Under the pieces are notes generated by a model, which saw nothing but the letters and a program-made list of their open reading frames with translations, made no database searches and was not told the origin of the DNA. This document shows positions 15,173 to 21,856 of a stretch of 64,000 nt of DNA, in pieces. Position numbers and translations under genes: made by a program. Origin of the DNA: Variovorax atrisoli 110B (GTDB taxonomy: Bacteria; Pseudomonadota; Gammaproteobacteria; Burkholderiales; Burkholderiaceae_C); the NCBI RefSeq assembly GCF_000382045.1, contig NZ_KB907464.1, forward strand, positions 1-64,000. The letters run 5' to 3'. How positions within the stretch are numbered: the first letter of the stretch is position 1; each line of letters begins with the position of its first letter.

Positions 15173-15937
15173 ATGTCCACCTCCCACCTCACCCTTATCA
15201 CCGGCGCCTCGCGCGGCCTGGGCCAGTCCATGGCCGAACAGCTGCTGCAGGCCGGCCACACGGTGATCGGCATTTCGCGCAAGCAGTCGCCCGCGCTGGC
15301 CGAAGCGGCCAAGGCCGCCGGCGCCGAACTCACGCAATGGGAGCAGGACCTGTCCGATCCCGTCGCCGCAGCCGAGCGGCTGTCGGCGTGGCTCAAGACT
15401 GTCGATGCGCAGCGCTTCGACAGCGTCACGCTCATCAACAACGCCGGGACGGTCGGCAATCCGGCGCCGCTGTCGGGCGCGGTGGAAACCGAGCTGTCGC
15501 AGGCGCTGCGCATCGGCCTGGAAGCGCCGATGCTGCTGACGGCGGCGTTCCTCGGCGCCACGCGCGAATGGCGCGGCGCGCGCAAGGTGCTGAACATCTC
15601 CTCGGGCCTGGGCCGCAACGCCATGGGCAGCCAGGCGCCGTACTGCGCCGCGAAGGCCGGCATGGACCACTTCTCGCGCGCCGTGGCGCTGGAAGAGGCC
15701 AACGCGCCGAACGGCGCGCGCATCGTCTCGCTGGCACCCGGCGTGATCGATACCGACATGCAGGTGCAGCTGCGCGGCGCCTCGGCCGAGAAGTTTCCCG
15801 ATCGCACGCGCTTCGAGAAGATGAAGAACGAAGGCATGCTCGACAGCCCCGCCACCGCGGCCGCCAAGGTGCTGAAGTACCTGGCGCGCGCGGACTTCGG
15901 CGCGAAGCCCGTGGCCGACGTGCGCGATCCCGACTGA
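15173..15937 (+). CDS. Short-chain dehydrogenase/reductase (SDR), sepiapterin reductase-like
   Basis: This 254-aa NAD(P)-dependent oxidoreductase is in the classical SDR family. It has the cofactor motif TGASRGLG (residues 10-17), LINNAG (88-92), the catalytic Ser at 143/144 in NISSGLG, and Tyr157 and Lys161 in YCAAKAG. The overall sequence style (LAPGVIDTDMQVQLR) fits the sepiapterin-reductase/YueD-like subgroup, whose substrates are often small carbonyls. The ATG at 15173 follows a CTTCTCCAG stretch; an in-frame ATG at 15137 would add 12 residues but lacks conservation-like character. It is followed 19 bp later by a small gene. Confidence 0.9.
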   Translation: MSTSHLTLITGASRGLGQSMAEQLLQAGHTVIGISRKQSPALAEAAKAAGAELTQWEQDLSDPVAAAERLSAWLKTVDAQRFDSVTLINNAGTVGNPAPLSGAVETELSQALRIGLEAPMLLTAAFLGATREWRGARKVLNISSGLGRNAMGSQAPYCAAKAGMDHFSRAVALEEANAPNGARIVSLAPGVIDTDMQVQLRGASAEKFPDRTRFEKMKNEGMLDSPATAAAKVLKYLARADFGAKPVADVRDPD

Positions 15938-15956
15938 GCGGAAGGCGAGCGACCTC

Positions 15957-16214
15957 ATGGCAACCGCCCAGGCCATCGATACCGGCGAGTACAAGCTCTT
16001 TCCCTCGCCGCGCAACCTGCATCGCATCGTGTTCGAGCACCAGGTGTTCGTGCCGTACCCCTATGCGCTGATCGTGATGAACGAGTTCGGCTTCAAGGGG
16101 CGCTACAGCCTGTTCTCGGCCTGCCGCATGAGCGACGGGAAGATGGGGCAGGTGGTGACGTTCGAGGACGTGGCGGACGTGGACGTCTTCAATCGCAAGT
16201 TCGTGCCGGACTGA
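15957..16214 (+). CDS. Small hypothetical protein
   Basis: This 85-aa protein (MATAQAIDTGEYKLFPSPRN...) is of unknown function. It is soluble, with a central stretch HQVFVPYPYALIVMNEFGFKG and a C-terminal VTFEDVADVDVFNRKFVPD. It starts 19 bp after the SDR stop and is probably cotranscribed with it. A purine-rich GCGGAAGGCGAG lies upstream of the ATG as a plausible ribosome-binding site. No motif was recognised. Confidence 0.65.
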   Translation: MATAQAIDTGEYKLFPSPRNLHRIVFEHQVFVPYPYALIVMNEFGFKGRYSLFSACRMSDGKMGQVVTFEDVADVDVFNRKFVPD

Positions 16215-16231
16215 GGTCGCCCGGGGGCTTT

Positions 16232-16348
16232 GTTCCCTCTCCCCTTGGGGAGAGGGGCAGGGTGAGGGATGCGGCGCAGGAAGATGCGCGACTTTCGCTA
16301 CCGCCGCTACCCCCTCACCCCAGCCCTCTCCCCGAGGGGAGAGGGAGT
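16232..16348. repeat. Family 3 paired inverted repeat, copy 3b
   Basis: This is a composite of two inverted units: CCCTCTCCCCTTGGGGAG with GGGTGAGGG, then CCCTCACCCC with CTCTCCCCGAGGGGAGAG. The 40-bp spacer has the same length as in copy 3a but a different sequence. It lies between convergent genes (the small hypothetical and the metallo-hydrolase), where it could act as a bidirectional hairpin. Confidence 0.8.
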
Positions 16349-16388
16349 GCAGCCATCGGGGCGCGGCACATGCCCAAGATGCTGCTTG

Positions 16389-17399
16389 CTACTGCATCGC
16401 AAACCTGTCGCGCTGCGCCTGCGCGCATTCGCCCATCACGCCCAGCGCGCGCTCCACCGTCGGCGTGCCCATCACGAACGGGTTCGCGGCGCCTGCCGGC
16501 TGCTGCCGCAGCGCGGCCATCTTGGCCTGCGAGCTGTCGACGTTCGAGTGGTTCGACAGCATCACGTCGATGTTCTGCGCCTTCACGATCGAATCCATGC
16601 GCTTGGTGGACGCGATGTAGTTGTCCAGCCGCGGAATGTCCTTGCCGAAGTTGAAGCCCGTGCCGCCCCAGAGCATGGCGCGGTGCTTCCTGCCGTTCTC
16701 GCTCACGTCGAACACCGGCGACAGCGTGCCCATGGTGTGGCCCGGCGTGAGATAGAGCGTGACGGTGGTGTCGCCCAGCGTGACGCGGTCGCCGTCCTTC
16801 ACCGAGATGTCCCGCTTGGGCGGCGCACCCCAGATCGGCGTGGCGAATTCCAGCCTGGTCTCGGTCATCGTCCAGTCGGCATCGCTCATCACCACGCGCG
16901 CGCGGTACTTCTGCGCGAGGTAGGGCGCGCCGCCGTAGTGGTCGCCGTGGCCGTGCGTGACGATCACGTACTTGATCTGCGCGGGGTCGAGGCCCAGCTT
17001 GCGCATGCCGCCTTCGATGAGCGCGGCCGCTTCCACCTGGTTGTTGAGCGCATCGATGAGGATGATGCCGTCCGAGGTCTTGATGGCCCAGGCGCTGACC
17101 CAGTCGGCGCCCACGAAGTAGAGGTTGTCGAAGGCCCTGGCCGGCGGCGGCGCGGGCCTGTTGATGAGCAGGGGCAGGCCCTTGTCGAGCTCTTCCTGGG
17201 GCGGGTGCGCGGCGGGAGCGGGCTTGCACAGCGACAGCAGCGGCCCGAGGTCGGTGCCCGCGGCCCTGGTGGCTGCCGCGACGTGCGCGGCAACGGTGGC
17301 GTCCGAAGGTTTCTGCGCGGCAGGTGTCTGCGCGCAGCCCTGGAAGAGGGCGACGGCCGCCGCGAGGGCGGCCGTCTTCAATGGAAGCGAAGGAACCAT
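16389..17399 (-). CDS. Subclass B3-like metallo-beta-lactamase fold protein, exported
   Basis: This 336-aa exported zinc hydrolase has all the zinc ligands of the B3 pattern: HGHGDH (His149, His151, Asp153, His154), His221 in TPGHT and His284 in SNHSN. The N-terminus (LKTAALAAAVALFQGCAQTP) is a signal peptide with a possible lipobox Cys22. ATG 17399 was chosen because GGAGA lies 8 nt upstream; a second ATG 12 nt earlier is possible. B3 enzymes hydrolyse beta-lactams, but many family members in environmental bacteria have other or weak activities, so resistance cannot be asserted. It stands alone between repeat 3b and a Bug receptor on the same strand. Confidence 0.85.
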   Translation of the reverse strand: MVPSLPLKTAALAAAVALFQGCAQTPAAQKPSDATVAAHVAAATRAAGTDLGPLLSLCKPAPAAHPPQEELDKGLPLLINRPAPPPARAFDNLYFVGADWVSAWAIKTSDGIILIDALNNQVEAAALIEGGMRKLGLDPAQIKYVIVTHGHGDHYGGAPYLAQKYRARVVMSDADWTMTETRLEFATPIWGAPPKRDISVKDGDRVTLGDTTVTLYLTPGHTMGTLSPVFDVSENGRKHRAMLWGGTGFNFGKDIPRLDNYIASTKRMDSIVKAQNIDVMLSNHSNVDSSQAKMAALRQQPAGAANPFVMGTPTVERALGVMGECAQAQRDRFAMQ

Positions 17400-17459
17400 C
17401 GGTGTCTCCATGCCGTCGTTGCGGCCTGTTCGGGAGACACCATTCTGCGACGCGAAGGC

Positions 17460-18455
17460 TTATTCGATTGTCGCGCCCGAGGCTTGCACGATGCCCTCCC
17501 ACTTCTCGTAGTCGGTCTTCAGCAGCGCGCCGAACTGCTCGGGCGTCATGCTCTGCGGCTCGGCGCCCTGGGCGATGATGGCCGCCTTCATCTCGGGCGT
17601 GGCCAGCAGCTTGTTGACTTCGGCATTCAGCGTGGTCACTACGTCCTTCGGCGTGCCGGCGGGCACGAAGAGGCCGTACCAGGTGCTCACGTCGAAGTCC
17701 TTGTAGCCAAGCTCGGCCACGGTGGGCGTCTCGGGCAGCGAGGTGCTGCGCCTGGCCGAGGTCACGGCCAGCGGACGCAGCTTGCCGGCCTTGATCTGCG
17801 CCATGGCCGAGGGCACCGACGACACCATCAGGTCGACGTTGCCCGCGAGCACGTCCATCATGGCCGCGTTGGAGCCCTTGTAGGGCACGTGGCGCATCTT
17901 GATCTTGGCGGCGCTGTTGAAGATCTCGCCGGCCAGGTGGATGGTGGTGCCGTTGCCGGGCGAGCCGTAGGTGACGGTGTCGGGCGCGGCGCGCGCGGCC
18001 TTCACCACGTCGTCGAGCGTCTTGAACTTGGAGTTGGCCTGCGTGACGATCACCACCGGCGTGTAGGCCACGTGGGCCACGGCCGTGAAGTCCTTCACCG
18101 GGCTGTAGCTCAGGTTCTTGTAGAGCCAGGGCGCCACGACCATGTTGTCCTTCTGGCCCATCACGATGTCGTAGCCGGTGGGCGCGGCACGCGCGGCCTC
18201 GGCGATGCCGATGGTGCCGCCGGCGCCCGCGCGGTTGTCGGGAACCACGGTCCAGTGCTTGGCCTCGGTCAGCTTCTGGGCCACCAGGCGCGCCAGGATG
18301 TCGGTGCCGCCGCCGGGCGGGAAGGGCACGATCATGCGCACGGGCTTGTTGGGATAGGCGGTGGCCTGTGCGTGGGCGGTGGCCGTGAAGGCCAGGGGGA
18401 GTGCCAGCGAAAGGGCCGTCGATGCGGCCAGCTTGCCGAAGTGTCTGCGGATCAT
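17460..18455 (-). CDS. Bug/TctC-family periplasmic solute receptor
   Basis: This 331-aa receptor has a signal peptide (LAASTALSLALPLAFTATAHA). Its mature start is YPNKPVRMIVPFPPGGGTD, the diagnostic Bug N-terminus with the PFPPGGGTD carboxylate-binding loop. VVPDNRAGAGGTIGIAEAARA is the second loop. It ends DYEKWEGIVQASGATIE. It is the periplasmic part of a tripartite tricarboxylate-type system, but no TctAB genes lie nearby, so it must use distant membrane subunits or act as a sensor. Start at 18455 (MIRRHFGKLAAS). Ligand unknown. Confidence 0.92.
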   Translation of the reverse strand: MIRRHFGKLAASTALSLALPLAFTATAHAQATAYPNKPVRMIVPFPPGGGTDILARLVAQKLTEAKHWTVVPDNRAGAGGTIGIAEAARAAPTGYDIVMGQKDNMVVAPWLYKNLSYSPVKDFTAVAHVAYTPVVIVTQANSKFKTLDDVVKAARAAPDTVTYGSPGNGTTIHLAGEIFNSAAKIKMRHVPYKGSNAAMMDVLAGNVDLMVSSVPSAMAQIKAGKLRPLAVTSARRSTSLPETPTVAELGYKDFDVSTWYGLFVPAGTPKDVVTTLNAEVNKLLATPEMKAAIIAQGAEPQSMTPEQFGALLKTDYEKWEGIVQASGATIE

Positions 18456-18709
18456 GGGTTGTCTCTTTGTCGAAGTAGATGGGGTTGCAGCCGTTGCCTG
18501 TGCCGTCACTGCACCTGGGGTGCAGTGTGCCGGAAGCCGCGTAAGAAGGATTTCTTCATTCGCGATGGGGCACGTATCGACTCGCGGGGCCTCCATTTTC
18601 CGATGCCTTGACAGGCCCCTCTCCGACGCAAATACTGCACCGTATGGTTGAGTATTTTTGGCTCGCCCGGCGCCGCTCGATGCCGTGGCGGGCCTTGCAG
18701 GAGACTCGC

Positions 18710-19087
18710 ATGCTCGGAAACATCAACGCAGTGGCCAACCTCGCGGTGAAGGATCTCGCCGTGGCCCGCCGCTTCTACGAGGACACGCTGGGCCTGGCCC
18801 AGGTCGATGCGGAGGGCGACGAGGTCATCGTCTACCGCAGCGGCAACACGCGCATCAACGTGTACCGCTCGCAGTTCGCGGGCACCAACCAGGCGACGGC
18901 CGTGACGTGGTCGGTCGACGGCGACATCGAGCGCGTCGTGGAGGCTTTGAAGTCGCGGGGCGTGCGCTTCGAGCACTACGACATGCCTCATGCGAAGCTG
19001 GTGGGCGACCTCCATGTCATGGGCGACATGAAGGTCGCGTGGTTCAAGGACCCTGACGGGAACATCCTGAACCTGATCAACGACTGA
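18710..19087 (+). CDS. VOC (glyoxalase/dioxygenase superfamily) protein
   Basis: This 125-aa single-module vicinal-oxygen-chelate protein has the pattern AVANLAVKDLAVARRFYEDTLGLAQ, then VIVYRSGNTRINVY, and VAWFKDPDGNILNLIND at the end, which is the typical last strand with Asp-Pro-Asp-Gly-Asn. The Glu/His metal set is not fully identifiable, so whether it is an isomerase, dioxygenase or resistance-type binding protein is open. The ATG at 18710 has CAGGAGAC about 5-12 nt upstream. It is convergent with sodB, and both stop codons fall inside one palindrome. Confidence 0.88.
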   Translation: MLGNINAVANLAVKDLAVARRFYEDTLGLAQVDAEGDEVIVYRSGNTRINVYRSQFAGTNQATAVTWSVDGDIERVVEALKSRGVRFEHYDMPHAKLVGDLHVMGDMKVAWFKDPDGNILNLIND

Positions 19088-19102
19088 TCGACGGTCGATC
19101 AG
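19084..19102. other. Palindrome containing the stop codons of two convergent genes
   Basis: CTGATCGAC and GTCGATCAG are exact reverse complements around a single G. The stop of the VOC gene and the stop of sodB both lie within the arms. It may act as a bidirectional hairpin that terminates or protects both mRNAs, although no T-tract follows. Confidence 0.5.
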
Positions 19103-19680
19103 CCGAAGTTCTTGGCGGCGAAGTCCCAGTTGACCAGCTTGGCCAGGAAGGTCTCGACGAACTTCGGACGCAGGTTGCGGTAGTCGATGTAGTAGGCGTG
19201 CTCCCAGACGTCCACCGTCAGCAGCGCGGTGTCTGCAGTCGTCAGCGGCGTGCCGGCTGCGCCCGTGTTCACGATGTCCACCGAACCGTCGGCCTTCTTC
19301 ACCAGCCAGGTCCAGCCCGAGCCGAAGTTGCCCACGGCCGACTTCACGAAAGCTTCCTTGAAGGCGTCGTAGCTGCCCCACTTGGCTTCGATGGCCTTGG
19401 CCAGCGCGCCGGTGGGAGCACCACCGCCTTGCGGCTTCATGCAGTTCCAGAAGAAGGTGTGGTTCCAGATCTGCGCGGCGTTGTTGTAGATGCCGCCGCT
19501 GGACTTCTTGACGATCTCCTCGAGCGTCATCGACTCGAATTCGGTGCCCTTCTGCAGGTTGTTGAGGTTCACCACGTAGGCGTTGTGGTGCTTGCCGTAG
19601 TGGTACTCGAGGGTCTCCTGCGAGTACTCGGGGGCCAGTGCGTCGAGCGCGTAGGGCAGGGGTGGGAGCTTGTGTTCCAT
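19099..19680 (-). CDS. sodB: Superoxide dismutase, Fe type
   Basis: This 193-aa cytoplasmic enzyme dismutates superoxide to oxygen and hydrogen peroxide. Metal ligands are visible as His27 (EYHYGKHHNAYV region), His in QIWNHTFFWNC, and Asp/His in DVWEHAYYIDYRN. The Fe-type signature WNHTFFWNCMKPQGGGAP resembles E. coli SodB rather than SodA. The N-terminus MEHKLPPLPYALDALAPEYS is typical, so the start at 19680 is firm. It follows the SufR-like regulator by 37 bp on the same strand, suggesting a regulator-sodB operon. Confidence 0.96.
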   Translation of the reverse strand: MEHKLPPLPYALDALAPEYSQETLEYHYGKHHNAYVVNLNNLQKGTEFESMTLEEIVKKSSGGIYNNAAQIWNHTFFWNCMKPQGGGAPTGALAKAIEAKWGSYDAFKEAFVKSAVGNFGSGWTWLVKKADGSVDIVNTGAAGTPLTTADTALLTVDVWEHAYYIDYRNLRPKFVETFLAKLVNWDFAAKNFG

Positions 19681-19717
19681 CGTGGTTTCCTCGTGGTGGT
19701 TGAAAAAGAAAGAAGGG

Positions 19718-20386
19718 TCAGGCATTCGCCCTGGGTTCGACCCGGTAGGCGCAGCGCCGTGCGCCCGCCAGCACGTGTTCGACGCGGCTGACGCTCACGT
19801 CGGGGCCCAGCACCTCGTCGAACAGCTGCAGCTCGCTGCGGCAGAAGCCCGTGCAGGCCTGCGCCGCGGTGCAGATGGGGCAGTGGTTCTCGATGAAGAG
19901 AAAGCCGCTGCCTTCCTCGTCGGGCCGGAACTCGGCCATGTAGCCCTCGCGGCTGCGGATCTCGGCCAGCCGCTCCAGCCGCGTCTTCAGGCTGCGCGCG
20001 CCGCGCATGGCCTCGGTGTAGCTCGCGCGCATGGCGGCCTCGCGCGCGCCGATGAGCTGGTCCATGCCCTTCTGCCCGAACACGCTGATGACGGCGCTGA
20101 TCATCTGCACCGTCATCTCGGCGTGCGTGTCGGGAAAGCGCTTGTGGCCTTCCCCGGTGAGGCGCCAGATCTGCGTGGGCCGGCCCCGGCCGCTGGAGCG
20201 GCTTTCGGAGTCGACCAGCCCCTCGGCCTCCAGCTTGGCCATCTGCTGGCGCACCGCCTCCACCGTGACGTTCAGCACCTTGGCAATGTCGGGAATGCCG
20301 AGCGCGCCGCGCGTCTTGAGCGTCGAGAGGATGCGGTCTGCCGGCTGGTGCGGCATCCAGGTGGGCCTGGCGTCGGGGGAGGACAT
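19718..20386 (-). CDS. SufR-like winged-helix regulator with putative Fe-S cysteines
   Basis: This 222-aa regulator has an N-terminal winged helix (DRILSTLKTRGALGIPDIAKVL, then VTVEAVRQQMAKLEAEGLV and GRGRPTQIWRLT) and a C-terminal cysteine region. Cys169, Cys182 and Cys212 are spaced C-x12-C-x29-C, very close to the three cysteine ligands described for cyanobacterial SufR. Cys172 and Cys178 are extra. The context NHCPICTAAQACTGFCRSEL supports ligand binding. It is probably an Fe-S or redox-sensing repressor that controls sodB, which starts 37 bp downstream, and itself. The ATG at 20386 is the first in a region of good coding character. Confidence 0.88.
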   Translation of the reverse strand: MSSPDARPTWMPHQPADRILSTLKTRGALGIPDIAKVLNVTVEAVRQQMAKLEAEGLVDSESRSSGRGRPTQIWRLTGEGHKRFPDTHAEMTVQMISAVISVFGQKGMDQLIGAREAAMRASYTEAMRGARSLKTRLERLAEIRSREGYMAEFRPDEEGSGFLFIENHCPICTAAQACTGFCRSELQLFDEVLGPDVSVSRVEHVLAGARRCAYRVEPRANA

Positions 20387-20411
20387 GGCGGCTAGGGGCG
20401 TGGGGAAAACA

Positions 20412-20435
20412 GTGCCATTGTCAGGTGGTTGGCAC
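20412..20435. promoter_or_regulatory. Inverted repeat upstream of the SufR-like gene
   Basis: GTGCCA and TGGCAC flank a 12-bp spacer just upstream of the regulator start and overlap the end of the neighbouring efflux gene. It is a candidate autoregulatory operator. The arms are short, so confidence is low. Confidence 0.35.
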
Positions 20436-21854
20436 GCCCCCTGCCCCGGCAGGTGCTTGCCAGCCCCCGCCCAGTGCCTTGTAGAGCGCGACGAGGCTGG
20501 TGTACGAGGCGGTCTCGGCCTCGGCCACGGCCTCCTGCGCGCGCAGCAGGCTGCGCTGGGCATCGAGCACGCTGAGGTAGGGCGCGGCGCCTTCGCGGTA
20601 GCGCACCTCGGCCAGTTCGGCGGCGCGGCTGCTGCGGGCCGAGGCCTCCACCAGCCGCTGCAGGCGCAGCTGGTTCTGGCCGTAGCCGGCGAGGGCGCCT
20701 TCCACGTCCTCGATGGCGCGCAGCACCGTCTGCTCGTAGAGCGCCCGGTCGCCCTCGGCGCGGGCTTCGGCGCCGCGCACGCGGGCCTTCACCGAGCCCA
20801 GCCGAAGGGCCGGCCAGCTCGCGCCCGGCGTCACGCTGAAGGCGCGGCTCGACGAGCTGCCGAGGTCCGAACCCCGCAGCGCGACGAAGCCGAGGAAGCC
20901 GCCGATGTCGAAGCGCGGATACAGCTCGGCCGTGACCGCGCCCACGTCGGCCGTGCTCGCCGCGAGGCCGCGCTCGGCGCGCAGCACGTCGGGCCGGCGG
21001 CGCAGCAGATCGGCCAGGTCGCCGACGGGCAGGCGCCTGTCGAGCACGCGCAGCTGGCGCGGCTGCAGCATGGGCTCGAGTTCGCCGGGACGCAGGCCGG
21101 CCAGCACCGCGACGCGGTAGGCCGCCTGGCGGCGCGTGGTCTCCAGCGCGGGCAGCTGGCTCTCGGTGGCCGCGAGGTTGGCCTGCGCGCTCGCAAGGTC
21201 GCCTTCGAGGCCGCGGCCGGTGCGCACCTGCGCCTCGGTCACGCGCAGGCTCTGGCGCAGGCTTTCGAGTGTGCGGCGCGTCACGGCGATGCGCTGCTCG
21301 GCGCCGCGCATCTCGAAGTAGTTGCGGGCCAGTTCGGCCACCGCGACGATGCGCACCTGCTCGAGATCGGCCGCGCTGGCCTCGGCGCGCGCGGTGGCGG
21401 CCTCGTCCAGGCGCTTGAGGCGGCCGAACAGGTCGATCTCCCACGAGGCGTCGAAGCCCGCGCGGCTGCTCTGCGAGAGCGAACGCACGTCGGGCTGCGT
21501 GCCGCTGTTGCCCTGCGCGATGCTGCGCGTCTTGCTCGCGCTCGCGGTGACGACGGGCAGCCGGTCGAGCTCGGCTTCGGTCTGCACGGCGCGTGCTTCG
21601 AGCAGCCGGGCCTGTGCGATGCGGATGTCGTGGTTCTCCACCAGCGCGCGGTCGACCAGCGCATCGAGCTGCGGATCGTCGAGCTGGCGCCACCAGTCGC
21701 GCTGCACCGCGTCGTTCGCGAATAGCGAGCGCTCGGGCGCACGGATGGCCACCGGCGCATCCGCCGGGCGCTTGTAGTCGGGCCCGACCGCGCAGCCCGC
21801 GAGCGCCAGCAGGCTCAAGGCGAAGGGAGCCGCACGTGAAAAGAGTCGGTTCAT
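20421..21854 (-). CDS. RND efflux outer-membrane lipoprotein (NodT/OprM family)
   Basis: This 477-aa outer-membrane channel of the TolC/OprM type exports substrates delivered by the RND pump. It is a lipoprotein: SLLALAGCAVGPDYKRP carries the lipobox and the strongly conserved VGPDYKRP that follows it. Two OEP repeats are visible (WWRQLDDPQLDALVDRAL; ASWEIDLFGRLKRLDEAA; and PGASWPALRLGSVKARVRGAEA with YREGAAPYLSVLDAQRSLL). The ATG at 21854 is preferred because GGAG lies 7 nt upstream; an ATG at 21860 overlapping the pump's stop is the alternative. Last gene of the three-gene efflux operon. Confidence 0.93.
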   Translation of the reverse strand: MNRLFSRAAPFALSLLALAGCAVGPDYKRPADAPVAIRAPERSLFANDAVQRDWWRQLDDPQLDALVDRALVENHDIRIAQARLLEARAVQTEAELDRLPVVTASASKTRSIAQGNSGTQPDVRSLSQSSRAGFDASWEIDLFGRLKRLDEAATARAEASAADLEQVRIVAVAELARNYFEMRGAEQRIAVTRRTLESLRQSLRVTEAQVRTGRGLEGDLASAQANLAATESQLPALETTRRQAAYRVAVLAGLRPGELEPMLQPRQLRVLDRRLPVGDLADLLRRRPDVLRAERGLAASTADVGAVTAELYPRFDIGGFLGFVALRGSDLGSSSSRAFSVTPGASWPALRLGSVKARVRGAEARAEGDRALYEQTVLRAIEDVEGALAGYGQNQLRLQRLVEASARSSRAAELAEVRYREGAAPYLSVLDAQRSLLRAQEAVAEAETASYTSLVALYKALGGGWQAPAGAGGVPTT

Positions 21855-21856
21855 GG

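Noticed and set aside
16389..17399. Naming the metallo-hydrolase as a specific resistance enzyme
   Set aside because: Zinc ligands are shared by many hydrolases of this fold; specificity cannot be read from motifs.
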